A stretch of 64,000 nt of DNA from Portulaca oleracea (Eukaryota > Streptophyta > Magnoliopsida > Caryophyllales > Portulacaceae), in the NCBI GenBank assembly GCA_029582165.1, contig CM055883.1:16028501-16092500 (forward strand), in the 5' to 3' direction. Position 1 is the first letter of the stretch. Each line of letters opens with the position of its first letter. Shown one piece after another: positions 11,151 through 24,283 of this stretch. A program made the position numbers and the translations under genes. The notes below the pieces were generated by a model. That model did no database searches. It had not been told where the DNA came from and was given only the letters and a program-made list of their open reading frames with translations.

Positions 11151-13836
11151 AAATTGATATTAGAGCCAACCTATCCTCCTGGTTGGTTAATCCTTGACTC
11201 CATCTCAGCCCAAACACAATCCTTTTTTATTCCCCCCATAAAACAACCTTAGCCTTATTGTCCAACAAGAAGGAAATCAGATTGAGGAGATTGAGACGTG
11301 AGTTAAGCTCCTTGAACTCACCATACTACAATTCGTGATGGCTTGGTATGAATATTCCATGAAGTCACGCGAACCACCGTTGGTTCTTGAGGAGGAACAT
11401 CAAGTTCAAGAGGAACCAGAGATTAATCTTAATCTCCCCCTAGAAGTTCGTGATGCTGCAGAAGTTAGTATGGTCCCTTTTGAACCTTTTGAATATCAAT
11501 GTTTAAAATAAGAGCCAGAGGTCGATTTTAATCTCTCTCCAATCTTTGATGAGTGTGATGTAAGTAAAATCATGTGGATTTAGAAGAACAACAAGAACAA
11601 CAAAGAGGCAAATGTTCATCAAATCGAGGGCATTCAAGTGACTAGAAGATTTTTGTTGCAATCCCCCTATAAGTAAGATGTATCATAATTCAATATGCTA
11701 TGAAATTGTACCTATAGATGCTTACAACGTCCGACATGACTGAACATGGATGTTTGATCAATTCATCCAACCGAGTTTGAGGGCAAAGTCTTTGCAACAA
11801 GGGGAGTATGATGGAGAACAACCCCGGTCACATAATACGGAGGTTCAATTCATTCAACCGAATTTGAGGACAAACTCTTTGCGACAAGGGGAGAATGATG
11901 GAGATTTGCCTAGCCTTGGTCTCACTTTTGGGGACTCAAGGTTCATGCAGAATGATGTAAAATTGCATAGCTTTAGTCTCACATTTGGGGAACCAAGATT
12001 CATGGATGGTAATGGAGATCAGTCCAACTAACCCCTTAAGGAGGCCCAATTCATACACATTACAGAGGAGATGGCCGTCGAAGAGCAGTCCCCTAAGGCC
12101 CGACGACCAGCCATGTATTGAGCCCTAAATCTCAAGATGACGTCCAAGCCCAAAAGAGAACGTCCAATTCAAGCCAACTTAAGGGGACATCTAAGACACA
12201 TGAAAGAGACAAGTTTTAGGAGTATTTATGTTTTTCCTTACTATTAGATAAGTTTATTATAGTAGTATTTTTGTTTTTCTTATTATTATTAGTAGTTAAG
12301 TTTGTTGTGAGGCATAATGCAAAATTTGAAGTTTGTGTCTGTGGACGTCAATTAGGATAGATAGACGTCAATTAGGATTAGGAAATCCAAATCCTAGAAT
12401 GATGCATAATGGATGGCCTTATGCATCAAGGTCAACAATGGAGACATCTAATACTCACCTAGAAGAAAGAAGAGCTCAAGTCTCTCATATATCTCTCTAC
12501 TTGGAAGGGATCAACTCATGTGATCGTATATTTTTGCTCCTTATTTCAAGGACCATGAAGCTATCATAGAAGTCAACCTAGAGAGGATTAATCTACATTC
12601 CAAGAGCTTTCATATGGTTCAAGAATCTTTAAGTTTGGATGAGAATCCAAGGAGTTATTCATATTTGTAATATAGCTTAGTACATTATTTTCTTTATGAT
12701 GTAAGCATTAAGAAGAATGATATAAGCCCTAAAGTGGCCTCTTGTACACGCCATAAGGTAGGAGTTTAACTATAAATACCCCCCTAGGGTGCTTTGTAAT
12801 TCATTCATATACATTGAATTTTTAGATAAACAAACACATGGAGTGTTCTATCTAGCTTTCATGCTAGGTTCTTTTCCTTTCTCTCTTGTGGGATTCGAAT
12901 CATTCCCTTCTTCTAGCTCAGGTTGGCATCCTTAGTGGTGAAGGGAAGGAATTGAAGGTCTCTTGAAGGTGGTGTGGCTGTATCCTTCAAAGAGTCTTCA
13001 AAAGCCATCAACTATCCAACGTTCATTCATCATTTCTTCATCAAGAATTGTTCCTTCATTCAACAATTCTTCATCCATTCATCAAGAATTCATCAAGCAT
13101 TCAACCAAGAAGTATTCGTCATTCATCCTACAATCGTCAATCTTTTATTCGTTCATCATTTCCATTCATTTGGTAATCATCTTTCATAGTTCCATTCATC
13201 CTTTTTCATCCATTTCTATTCCATTTTTGGTTCTTTGGAACTTTGAGAAGGGAGATTCCTATCTTCGTTTTTAAAGATCCTTAGATATTGTGTAATGAGA
13301 TCATCCCTTGGTCTCGTTATGCATCATAGAATGATTTATCCAATTGTAACTAATCCAATAAGAATTAGGAAAGCCAAATCTTAGAAGGATTTAGGCTTCT
13401 TAGGCGTCAAGTTGTTAGACCTAGTAGGATTTTGACTTAGTCTAGTACAAATAGGGAGGCTTGTATTCGTTTTAAACACACAAATTTGAATTACTAATAC
13501 AAATCGAGTTTTACTCATCCTTGAGAGACTTTCTCTTTTCTTTTCTACTATTGCAATTTGAATTTGTTATTCAAATAATTAGGTAGAGCTTGTTCCTTTA
13601 CTTGGAAGGTGTTTCTGTAACTAAGTAGAAGAGTAAGAATCCGTAGGGATTCAACTTGTGGCGTCTCTGTATCAAGTTAGATTCCCTAGAACTATTCGAA
13701 ATTATCCATCTTTATTGAGTTTTCCATAAGTAAACCCTAGCATTTTTGTGAACTACCCTATACCCTTGGCTTGTTCACGTCCCCCCACTTTGATGTGTAA
13801 TTGATCAAACCTTAGCTTTGCCTAAGTTATGCATCA
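11151..13836 (+). repeat. Array unit 5 (2.69-kb type)
   Basis: As unit 1, with scattered substitutions only. Confidence 0.85.
12400..13326 (+). mobile_element. Solo LTR nested in array unit 5
   Basis: Same site, same TAGAA flanks, same termini. Confidence 0.85.
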
Positions 13837-16509
13837 AAATTGATATTAGAGCCAACCTATCCTCCTGGTTGGTTAATCCTTGACTCCATCTCAGCCCAAA
13901 CACAATCCTTTTTTATTCCCCCCATAAAACAACCTTAGCCTTACTGTCCAACAAGAAGGAAATCAGATTGAGGAGATTGAGACGTGAGTTAAGCTCCTTG
14001 AACTCACCATACTACAATTCGTGATGGCTTGGTATGAATATTCCATGAAGTCACGCGAACCACCGTTGGTTCTTGAGGAGGAACATCAAGTTCAAGAGGA
14101 ACCAGAGATTAATCTTAATCTCCCCCTAGAAGTTCGTGATGCTGCAGAAGTTAGTAAGGTCCCTTTTGAACCTTTTGAATATCAATGATTAAAATAAAAG
14201 CCAGAGGTCGATTTTAATCTCTCTCCAATCTTTGATGAGTGTGATGTAAGTAAAATTATGTGGATTTAGAAGAACAACAAGAACAATAAAGAGGCAAATG
14301 TTCATCAAATCGAGGGCATTCAAGTGACTAGAAGATTTTCTTTGCAATCCCCCTATAAGTAACATGTATCATAATTCAATATGCTATGAAATTGTACCTA
14401 TAGATGCTTACAACGTCCGACATGACTGAACATGGAAGTTTGATCAATTCATCCAACCGAGTTTGATGGCAAAGTCTTTGCAACAAGGGGAGTATGATGG
14501 AGAACAACCCCGGTCACATAATACGGAGGTTCAATTCATTCAACCGAATTTGAGGACAAACTCTTTGCGACAAGGGGAGAATGATGGAGATTCGCCTAGC
14601 CTTGGTCTCACTTTTGGGGACTCAAGGTTCATGGAGAATGATGTAAAATTGCATAGCTTTAGTGTCACATTTGGGGAACCAAGATTCATGGATGGTAATG
14701 GAGATCACCCAATCGACTTAAGGAGGCCCAATTCATACATTACAGAGGAGATGGCGTCAAGAGCGATCCCTAAGGCCCGACGACCAGCCATGTATTGAGC
14801 CCTAAATCTCAAGATGACGTCCAAGCCCAAAAGAGAACGTCCAATTCAAGCCAACTTAAGGGGACATCTAAGACACATGAAAGAGACAAGTTTTAGGAGT
14901 ATTTATGTTTTTCCTTACTATTAGATAAGTTTATTATAGTAGTATTTTTGTTTTTCTTATTATTATTAGTAGTTAAGTTTGTTATGAGGCATAATGCAAA
15001 AGTTGAAGTTTGTGTGTGTGGACGTCAATTAGGATAGATAGACGTCAATTAGGATTAGGAAATCCAAATCCTAGAATGATGCATAATGGATGGCCTTATG
15101 CATCAAGGTCAACAATGGAGACATCTAATACGCACCTAGAAGAAAGAAGAGCTCAAGTCTCTCATATATCTCTCTACTTGGAAGGGATCAACTCATGTGA
15201 TCGTATATTTTTGCTCCTTATTTCAAGGACAATGAAGCTATCATAGAGGTCATCCTAGAGAGGATTAACCTACATTCCAAGAGCTTTCATATGGTTCAAG
15301 AATCTTTAAGTTTGGATGAGAATCCAAGGAGTTATTCATATTTGTGATATAGCTTAGTACATTGTTTTCTTTAAGATGTAAGCATTAAGAAGAATGATAT
15401 ATGCCCTAAAGTTGCCTCTTGTACACGCCATAAGGTAGCAGTTTAACTATAAATACCCCCCTAGGGTGCTTTGTAATTCATTCATATACATTGAATTTTT
15501 AGATAAACAAACACATGGAGTGTTCTCTCTAGCTTTCATGCTAGGTTCTTTTCGTTTCTCTCTTGTGGGATTCGAATCATTCCCTTCTTCTAGCTCAGGT
15601 TGGCATCCTTAGTGGTGAAAGGAAGGAATTGAAGGTCTCTTGAAGGTGGTGTGGCTGTATCCTTCAAAGAGTCTTCAAAAGCCATCAACTATGCAACGTT
15701 CATTCATCAACTCTTCATCAAGAATTGTTCCTTCATTCAACAATTCTTCATCCATTCATCAAGAATTCATCAAGCATTTAACCAAGAAGTATTCGTCATT
15801 CATCCTACAATCGTCAATCTTTTATTCGTTCATCATTTCCATTCATTTGGTAATCATCTTTCATAGTTCCATTCATCCTTTTTCATCCATTTCTATTCCA
15901 TTTTTGGTTCTTTGGAACTTTGAGAAGGGAGATTCCTATCTTCGTTTTTAAAGATCCTTAGATATTGTGTAATGAGATCATCCCTTGGTCCCGTTATGCA
16001 TCATTGAATGATTTATCCAATTGTAACTAATCCAATAAGAATTAGGAAAGCCAAATCTTAGAAGGATTTAGGCTTCTTAGGCGTCAAGTTGTTAGCCCTA
16101 GTAGGATTTTGACTTAGTCTAGTACAAATAGGGAAGCTTGTATTCGTTTTAAACACACAAATTTGAATGACTAATACAAATCGAGTTTTACTCATCCTTG
16201 AGAGACTTTCTCTTTTCTTTTATACTATTGCATCTTGAATTGGTTATTCAAATAATTAGGTAGAGCTTGTTCCTTTACTTGGAAGGTGTTTCAGAACTAA
16301 GTAGAAGAGTAAGAACTGTAGGATTCAACTTGTACGCCTCTTTATCAAGTTAGATTCCCTAGAACTATTCGAAATTATCCATCTTTATTGAGTTTTCCAT
16401 AAGTAAACCCTAGCATTTTTGTGAACTACCCTATACCCTAGGCTTGTTCACGTCGCCCCACTTTGATGTGTAATTGATCAAACCTTAGCTTTGCCTAAGT
16501 TATGCATCA
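13837..16509 (+). repeat. Array unit 6 (2.69-kb type)
   Basis: As unit 1 with several 1-3 bp losses around 14,705-14,770 and 16,290-16,335. This is the rightmost unit with the solo LTR. Confidence 0.85.
15077..16003 (+). mobile_element. Solo LTR nested in array unit 6
   Basis: Left flank TAGAA. The right flank is TTGAA, one substitution from the target duplication seen in the other five copies. Confidence 0.83.
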
Positions 16510-18302
16510 AAATTGATATTAGAGCCAACCTATCCTCCTGGTTGGTTAATCCTTGACTCCATCTCAGCCCAAACACAATCCTTTTTTATTCCCCCCATAA
16601 AACAACCTTAGCTTTACTGTCCAACAAGAAGGAAATCAGATTGAGGAGATTGAGACGTGAGTTAAGCTCCTTGAACTCACCATACTACAATTCGTGATGG
16701 CTTGGTATGAATATTCCATGAAGTCACGCGAACCACAGTTGGTTCTTGAGGAGGAACATCAAGTTCAAGAGGAACCAGAGATTAATCTTAATCTCCCCCT
16801 AGAAGTTCGTGATGCTGCAGAAGTTAGTAAGGTCCCTTTTGAACCTTTTGAATATCAATGTTTAAAATAAAAGCCAGAGGTCGATTTTAGTCTCTCTCCA
16901 ATCTTTGATGAGTGTGATGTAAGTAAAATCATGTGGATTTAGAAGAACAACAAAGAGGCAAATGTTCATCAAATCGAGGGCATTCAAGTGACTAGAAGAT
17001 TTTTGTTGCAATCCCCCTATAAGTAAGATGTATCATAATTCAATATGCTATGAAATTGTACCTATAGATGCTTACAACGTCCGACATGACTGAACATAGA
17101 AGTTTGCTCAATTCATCCAACCGAGTTTGAGGGCAAAGTCTTTGCAACAAGGGGAGTATGATGGAGAACAACCCCGGTCACATAATACGGAGGTTCAATT
17201 CATTCAACCGAATTTGAGGACAAACTCTTTGCGACAAGGGGAGAATGATGGAGATTCGCCTAGCCTTGGTCTCACTTTTGGGGACTCAAGGTTCATGGAG
17301 AATGATGTAAAATTGCATAGCTTTAGTCTCACATTTGGGGAACCGAGATTCATGGAGGGTAATGGAGATCAGTCCAACTGACCCCTTAAGGAGGCCCAAT
17401 TCATACACATTACAGAGGAGATGGCCGTCGAAGAGCAGTCCCCTAAGGCCCGACGACCAGCCATGTATTGAGCCCTAAATCTCAAGATGACGTCCAAGCC
17501 CAAAAGAGAACGTCCAATTCAAGCCAACTTAAGGGGACATCCAAGACACATGAAAGAGACAAGTTTTAGGAGTATTTATGTTTTACCTTACTATTAGATA
17601 AGTTTATTATAGTAGTATTTTTGTTTTTCTTATTATTATTAGTAGTTAAGTTTGTTATGAGGCATAATGGAAAAGTTGAAGTTTGTGTGTGTGGACGTCA
17701 ATTAGGATGGATAGACGTCAATTAGGAGGGAATCCTAGCCTTCGATGGCTAATTTTGTAACTAATCCAATTAAGATTAGGAAATCCAAATCCTAGAATGA
17801 TTCATCCAATTGTATCTAATCCAATTAGGATTAGGAAAGCCAAATCTTAAAAGGATTTAGGCTTCTTAGGCGTCAAGTTATTAGCCCTAGTAGGATTTTG
17901 ACTTAGTCTAGTACAAATAGGGAGGCTTGTAGTCGTTTTAAACACACAGCTTTGAATTACTAATACAAATCAAGTTTTACTCATCCTTGAGAGACTTTCT
18001 CTTTTCTTTTCTACTATTGTATCTTAAATTGGTTATTCAAATGATGAGGTAGAGCTTGTTCCTTTACTTGGAAGGTGTTTCTATAACTAAGTAGAAGAGT
18101 AAGAATCCGTAAGGATTCAACTTGTGGCGTCTATGAATCAAGTTAGATTCCCTTGAACTATTCGAAATTATCCATCTTTATTGAGTTTTCCATTAGTAAA
18201 CCCTAGCCTTTTTGTAAACTACCCAATACCCTAGGCTTGTTCACGTCCCCCCACTTTGATGTGTAATTGATCAAACCTTAGCTTTGCCTAAGTTATGCAT
18301 CA
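16510..18302 (+). repeat. Array unit 7 (1.79-kb type, no solo LTR)
   Basis: The left half matches units 1-6 closely (PBS TGATATTAGAGCC), while the LTR half has the uninterrupted site CCTAGAATGATTCATCC and an extra stretch of about 50 bp (GGAGGGAATCCTAGCC onward) that units 1-6 lack. It is therefore a recombinant boundary between the two unit types. Confidence 0.85.
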
Positions 18303-20099
18303 AAATTGGTATCAGAGCAAACCTACCCTCCTGGTTGGTTAATCTTTGACTCCATCTCAGCCCAAACACAATCCTTTTTTGTTCCCCCCATAAAACAACC
18401 TTAGCCTTACTGTCCAACAAGAAGGAAATCAGATTAAGGAGATTGAGACGTGAGTTTAAGCTCCTTGAACTCACCATACTACAATTCGAGATGGCTTGGT
18501 ATGAATATTCATGAAGTCACGTGAACCACGCTTGGCTCATGAGGAGGAACATCAAGATCAAGAAGAACCAGAGATTACTCTTAATCTCCCCCTAGAAGTT
18601 GATTATGCTTCAGAAGTTAGTAAGGTCCCTTTTTAGCCTTTTGAATATCAATGTTTAAAGGATGAGCCAGAGGTCGATTTTAATCTCTCTCAAATCTTTG
18701 ATGAGTGTGACGCAAGTAAAATCTTGTGGAGTTAGAAGAACAACAAGAAGATCCAATAGAGGCCATTGTTCATCATAGCGAGGGCATTCAGTTGACCAGA
18801 AGATGTTTGTTGCAATTCCCCTATAAGTAACATATATCATGATTCAGTCTGGTGTGAAATTGTACCTATAGATGATTACAACGTCTTACATGAAAGAACA
18901 TGGAAGTTTGATCAATTCATCCAACCGAGTTTGAGGGAAAATTCTTTGCAACAAGGGGAGAATGATGGAGAACAATCCCGCTCACATAATACGGAGGTTC
19001 AATTCATTCAACCGAATTGGAGGACAAACTCTTTCATGAAGGGAGAATGATGGAGATTCGCCTAGCCTTGGTCTCACTTTTGGGGACTCAAGGTTCATGG
19101 AGGATGATGTAGAATTGCATAACTTTAGTCTCACATTCGGGGAAACAAGATTCATGGATGAATGGAGATCACCCAATCGACTTTAAGGAGGCCCAATTCG
19201 TACACATTGTAGAGGAGATGGTCGTCGAAGAGCAGTCCACTAAGGCCCGACGACCAGCCATGTATTGAGCCCTAAATCTCAAGATGACGTCTAAGCCCAA
19301 AAGAGAACGTCCAATTCAAGCCAACTTAAGGGGACATCCAAGACACATGAAAGAGACAAGTTTTAGGAGTATTTATGTTTTTCCTTACTATTAGATAAGT
19401 TTATTATAGTAGTATTTTTGTTTTTCTTATTATTATTAGTAGTTAAGTTTGTTATGAGGCATAATGGAAAAGTTGAAGTTTGTGTGTGTGGACGTCAATT
19501 AGGATGGATAGACGTCAATTTGGAGGGAATCGTAGCCTTCGATGGCTAATTTTGTAACTAATCCAATTAAGATTAGGAAATCCAAATCGTAGAATGATTC
19601 ATCCAATTGTATCTAATCCAATTAGGATTAGGAAAGCCAATTCTTAAAAGGATTTAGGCTTCTTAGGCGTCAAGTTATTAGCCCTAGTAGGATTTTGACT
19701 TAGTCTAGTACAAATAAAGAGGCTTGTAGTCGTTGGAAACACCCAGCTTTGAATTACTAATACAAATCAAGTTTTACTCATCCTTGAGAGACTTTCACTT
19801 TTCTTTTCTACTATTGTATCTTAAATTGGTTATTCAAATGATGAGGTAGAGCTTGTTCCTTTACTTGGAAGGTGTTTCTATAACTAAGTAGAAGAGTAAG
19901 AATCCGTAAGGATTCAACTTGTGGCGTCTATGAATCAAGTTAGATTCCCTTGAACTATTCGAAATTATCCATCTTTATTGAGTTTTCCATTAGTAAACCC
20001 TAGCCTTTTTGTAAACTACCCAATACCCTAGGCTTATTCACGTCCCCCCACTTTGATGTGTAATTGATCAAACCTTAGCTTTGCCTAAGTTATGCATCA
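18303..20099 (+). repeat. Array unit 8 (1.8-kb type)
   Basis: PBS reads TGGTATCAGAGCAA. The remnant frame is broken by TAG near 18,634. Units 8 and 9 are almost identical over their first 700 bp, marking a recent local duplication separate from that of units 1-6. Confidence 0.85.
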
Positions 20100-21761
20100 A
20101 AATTGGTATCAGAGCAAACCTACCCTCCTGGTTGGTTAATCTTTGACTCCATCTCAGCCCAAACACAATCCTTTTTTATTCCCCCCATAAAACAACCTTA
20201 GCCTTACTGTCCAACAAGAAGGAAATCAGATTAAGGAGATTGAGACGTGAGTTTAAGCTCCTTGAACTCACCATACTACAATTCGAGATGGCTTGGTATG
20301 AATATTCATGAAGTCACGTGAACCACGCTTGGCTCATGAGGAGGAACATCAAGATCAAGAAGAACCAGAGATTACTCTTAATCTCCCCCTAGAAGTTGAT
20401 TATGCTTCAGAAGTTAGTAAGGTCCCTTTTTAGCCTTTTGAATATCAATGTTTAAAGGATGAGCCAGAGGTCGATTTTAATCTCTCTCAAATCTTTGATG
20501 AGTGTGACGCAAGTAAAATCTTGTGGAGTTAGAAGAACAACAAGAAGATCCAATAGAGGCCATTGTTCATCATAGCGAGGGCATTCAGTTGACCAGAAGA
20601 TGTTTGTTGCAATTCCCCTATAAGTAACATATATCATGATTTAGTCTGGTGTGAAATTGTACCTATAGATGATTACAACGTCTTACATGAAAGAACATGG
20701 AAGTTTGATCAATTCATCCAACCGAGTTTGAGGGAAAATTCTTTGCAACAAGGGGAGAATGATGGAGAACAACCCCGCTCACATAATACGGAGGTTCAAT
20801 TCATTCAACCGAATTGGAGGACAAACTCTTTGCGACAAGGGGAGAATGATGGAGATTCGCCTAGCCTTGGTCTCACTTTTGGGGACTCAAGGTTCATGGA
20901 GGATGATGTAGAATTGCATAACTTTAGTCTCACATTCGGGGAAACAAGATTCATGGACAGTAATGGAGATCAGTCCAACTGACCCCTTAAGGAGGCCCAA
21001 TTCATACACATTGTAGATGAGAAGGCCTTCGAAGAGCAATCCAGTAAGGCCCAACGACCAGGCATGTATTAAGCCCTACATCTCAAGATCACGTCCAAGC
21101 CGAAAAGAGAAGGTCTAACTCAAGCCAACTAAAGGGGACATCGATTAGGAGGATTGACGTTAATTAGGAGGGAATTCTAGTCTTGGATGGCTAATTTTTT
21201 AACTAGTCCAATCAAGATTAGGAAATAGGGAGGCTTGTAGTAGTTTTAGGCTTCTTAGGATTCATCCAATCGTAACTAATCAATTAGGATTAGGAAAGCC
21301 AAATCTTAGAAGGATTTAGGCTTCTTAGGCGTCAAGTTGTTAGCCCTAGTAGGATTTTGACTTAGTCTAATACAAATAGGGAGGCTTCTAGTCGTTTTAA
21401 ACACACAACTTTGAATTACGAGTACAAATCGAGTTTTACTCATCCTTGAGAGTCTTTCTCTTTTCTTTTCTACTATTGTATCTTAAAATGGGTATTCAAG
21501 TGGTGAGGTAGAGCTCGTTCCTATACTTAGAAGGAGTTTCTGTAACTAAGTAGATCAGCAAGAAGCCCTAGGGATTTAACTTGTCGTGTCTATGTATCAA
21601 GTTCGATTACCGTGAACTATCCGAAATTATCGATCTTTATTAAGTTTTCCATTAGTAAACCCTAGGCTTTTCGTGAACTACCCTATACCCTTGGCTTGTT
21701 CACGTCGCCCCACATTGATGTGTAATTGATCAAACCCTAGCTTTGCATCAGTTATACATCA
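20100..21761 (+). repeat. Array unit 9 (1.66 kb)
   Basis: The first half duplicates unit 8. The LTR half has lost the stretch normally running from the AAGAGACAAG region to the GACGTCAATTAGG region (junction near 21,142) and has a short rearranged copy of the GGGAGGCTTGTAG motif near 21,225. Its LTR end has changed to TTATACATCA. Confidence 0.8.
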
Positions 21762-21865
21762 AAATTGGTACCAGAGCCAACCTACCCTCCTGGTTGGTTA
21801 ATCCTTGATTCCTTCTCAGCCCAAACACAATCCTTTTTTATTCCCCCCATAAAAGAACCTAATCC

Positions 21866-22195
21866 ATGTTGTCCAACAAGAATGAAATGAGATTGAGGAG
21901 ATTGAGACGTGAGTCTAAGCTCCTTGAAATCACGATACTGCAATTCGAGATGGCTAGGTATGAATGTTCCATGAAGTCACGCGAACCACCCTTGGTTCTC
22001 GAGGAGGAACATCAAGTTCAAGAGGAACCAGAGATTAATCATAATATCCCCCTAGAAGTTGATGATGTTGCAGAAGTTAGTAAGGTCCCTTCTGAGCCTT
22101 TTGAATTTCAATGTTTAAAAGATGAGCCAGAGGTCGATTGTAATCTCTCTCCAATCTTTGATGATTGTGATGCAGGTAAAATCTTGTGGAGTTAG
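21866..22195 (+). pseudogene. Retroelement ORF remnant a, array unit 10
   Basis: A 109-codon frame opening with ATG about 105 bp after the LTR end, the expected place for a gag start. The N-terminal third is basic (RLRRLRRESKLLE), the rest acidic (EEPEINHN, KDEPEVDCNLSPIFDD). No known domain is seen and it is far shorter than a Ty3/gypsy gag (about 300 residues or more), so it is at most a collapsed gag fragment. It ends overlapping the next frame, which suggests one former ORF split by a frameshift. Equivalent positions in units 1-9 have lost the ATG. Confidence 0.45.
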
Positions 22196-22575
22196 AAGAA
22201 CAACAAGAAGGTCAAAGAGAGGCTATTGTTCATCAAATCGAGGGCATTCGAGTGACTAGAAGATGTTTGTTGCAATCCCCCTATAACATGTATCATGATT
22301 CAATCTGCTGTGAAATTATTGTTATAGATGCGTACAACGTCTTACATGAAAGAACATGGAAGTTTCATCAATTCATCCAAATGAGTTTGAGGGCAAACTC
22401 TTTGCAAGAAGGGGAGAATGGTGGAGATCAGCCCCGCTCACCTAATATGGAAGTCCAACTCATGCAACCGAGTTTGAGCACAAACTCTTTCGACAAGGGG
22501 AGAATGATAGAGATTCGCCTAGCCTTGGTCTCACATTTGGGGACTCAAGGTTCATGGAGGACGATGGAGATTTGA
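22186..22575 (+). pseudogene. Retroelement ORF remnant b with protease-like tail, array unit 10
   Basis: Around codons 37-60 it reads SICCEIIVIDAYNVLHERTW. This aligns by eye with the end of a Ty3/gypsy aspartic protease region (the Tekay-like copy at 50,580-50,640 reads WCDIIPMDTCHILLGRPW), with the same C-[DE]-I-I-x-[MI]-D spacing and the R-x-W. The catalytic D-[ST]-G is absent. After it come LRANSLQEGEN repeats encoded by the PPT-like modules, which are not real protein. I read it as a decayed protease C-terminus left in a non-autonomous element. Confidence 0.45.
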
Positions 22576-23556
22576 ATAGCATTACTCTCACATTTGCGGA
22601 CCCAAGATTCATGGAGGGTGAAGGAGATCAGTCCAGCTCACCCCTTAAAGAGGCCCAACTCATACACATTGCAGAAGAGAAGGCCTTCGAAGACCAATCT
22701 AGTAAGGCCGAATGACCAGCCATGTATTGAGCCCTAAATTTCAAGATCACGTCCAAGCCCAAAAGAGAACTTCCAAGTCATGACAACTAAAGGGGACATC
22801 CATGTCACGTGAAAGAGACAAGCTTTAGGAGTATTTATGTTTTTCCTTATAATTAGATAAGTCTGTTATAGTAGTATTTGTGTTTTCCTTATTATTATAA
22901 GTAGTTAAGTTTGTTATAAGGCATAATGCCAAAGTAGGAGTTTGTGTGTTGACATCAATTAGGAGGATTGACGTTAATTAGGAGGGAATCCTAGACTTGG
23001 ATGGCTAATTTTGTAACTAATCCAATCAGGATTAGGAAATCAATATCCTAGAAGGATTCGTCCAATTGTAACTAATCAATTAGGATTAGGAAAGCCAAAT
23101 CTTAGAAGGATTTACGCTTCTTAGGCATCAATTTATTAGCCCTAGTAGGATTTTGACTTAGTCTAGTACAAATAGGGAGGCTTGTAGTCGTTTTAAACAC
23201 ACAACTTTGAATTACGAGTACAAATCAAGTTTTACTCATCCTTGAGAGTCTTTCTCTTTTCTTTTCTACTATTGTACTTGAAATGGGTATTCAAGTGGTG
23301 AGGTAGAACTCATTCCTATACTTAGAAGGAGTTTCTGTAACTAAGTTGAAGAGCAAGAAGCCCTAGGGATTTAAATTGTGTGGAATATGTATTAAGTTCG
23401 ATAACCTTGATATATCCGAAATTATCCATCTTTATTAAGTTTTCCATTAATAAACCTTAGGCTTTTTGTGAACTACCCTATACCCTAGGCTTGTTCACGT
23501 CGCCCCACTTTGATGTGTAATTGATCAAACCCTAGCTTTGCATCAGTTATACATCA

Positions 23557-23785
23557 AAATTGGTACCAGAGCCAGCCTACCCTCCTTGTTGGTTAATCCT
23601 TGATTCCATCTCATCCCAAACACAATCCTTTTATATTCCCCCCCATAAAAGAATCTTAGCCATGTTGTCCAACAAGAATGAAATGAGATTGAGGAGATTG
23701 AGACGTGAGTTTAAGATCCTTGAACTCACCATACTGCGATTCGAGATGACTAGGTATGAATATTCTATGAAGTCACGCGAACCAC
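23557..23785 (+). repeat. Array unit 11, left part (interrupted)
   Basis: PBS and the first 200 bp of the remnant frame, cut at 23,785 by the tRNA-Asp element. The last five bases (ACCAC) are one copy of the target duplication. The unit resumes at 30,223. Confidence 0.9.
23781..23785 (+). other. Target site duplication, left copy (ACCAC)
   Basis: Matches 30,223-30,227. Other array units show the uninterrupted site GCGAACCACCGTTGG. Confidence 0.92.
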
Positions 23786-24252
23786 TGTTCGGTTGTAATT
23801 TTTGTGGTTTTATAAGTAAGGATTGTCGATCTCAGGGATGGGTGTTAGGCTTGATTAAGGTAAATCGGTTTGTGTAAAGGGGTTTTTCTTAATGCGGAAA
23901 GCAATAAATTATGTAAATGAAGCAATAAACTAATCTAGACAAGATAATAATAAAGAAAGCAATTAAAAGCATGAAATCAAATAAAGCAATTAAAGCAAGG
24001 AATGGAAATCTAGAATGAACTATGAAATTAGAGACAAGAAATTATACCTTTGATGACTAATCTTCAATAAACCTTCAATCTACACTTGAATTTCCCCCGA
24101 ACAAACAAGAAATTGTGGTTTGGATTACCAAGAATCCCCCAAATTCTCATTAGTAAGTAGAATTGGAGTTCCTTGACCCTCCTCCCCACTAAAAATGGAG
24201 TTGATTGTGGCTAACACTATAAAGCTTGGAAAACAAGTCAACAATGGAAATT

Positions 24253-24283
<31 letters not shown>

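Larger units (their letters stand above)
21762..23556 (+). repeat. Array unit 10 (1.8 kb, best-preserved internal region)
   Basis: PBS-like GGTACCAGAGCC. Contains the most complete remnant ORFs of the array (next two entries). LTR end TTATACATCA at 23,556. Confidence 0.85.
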
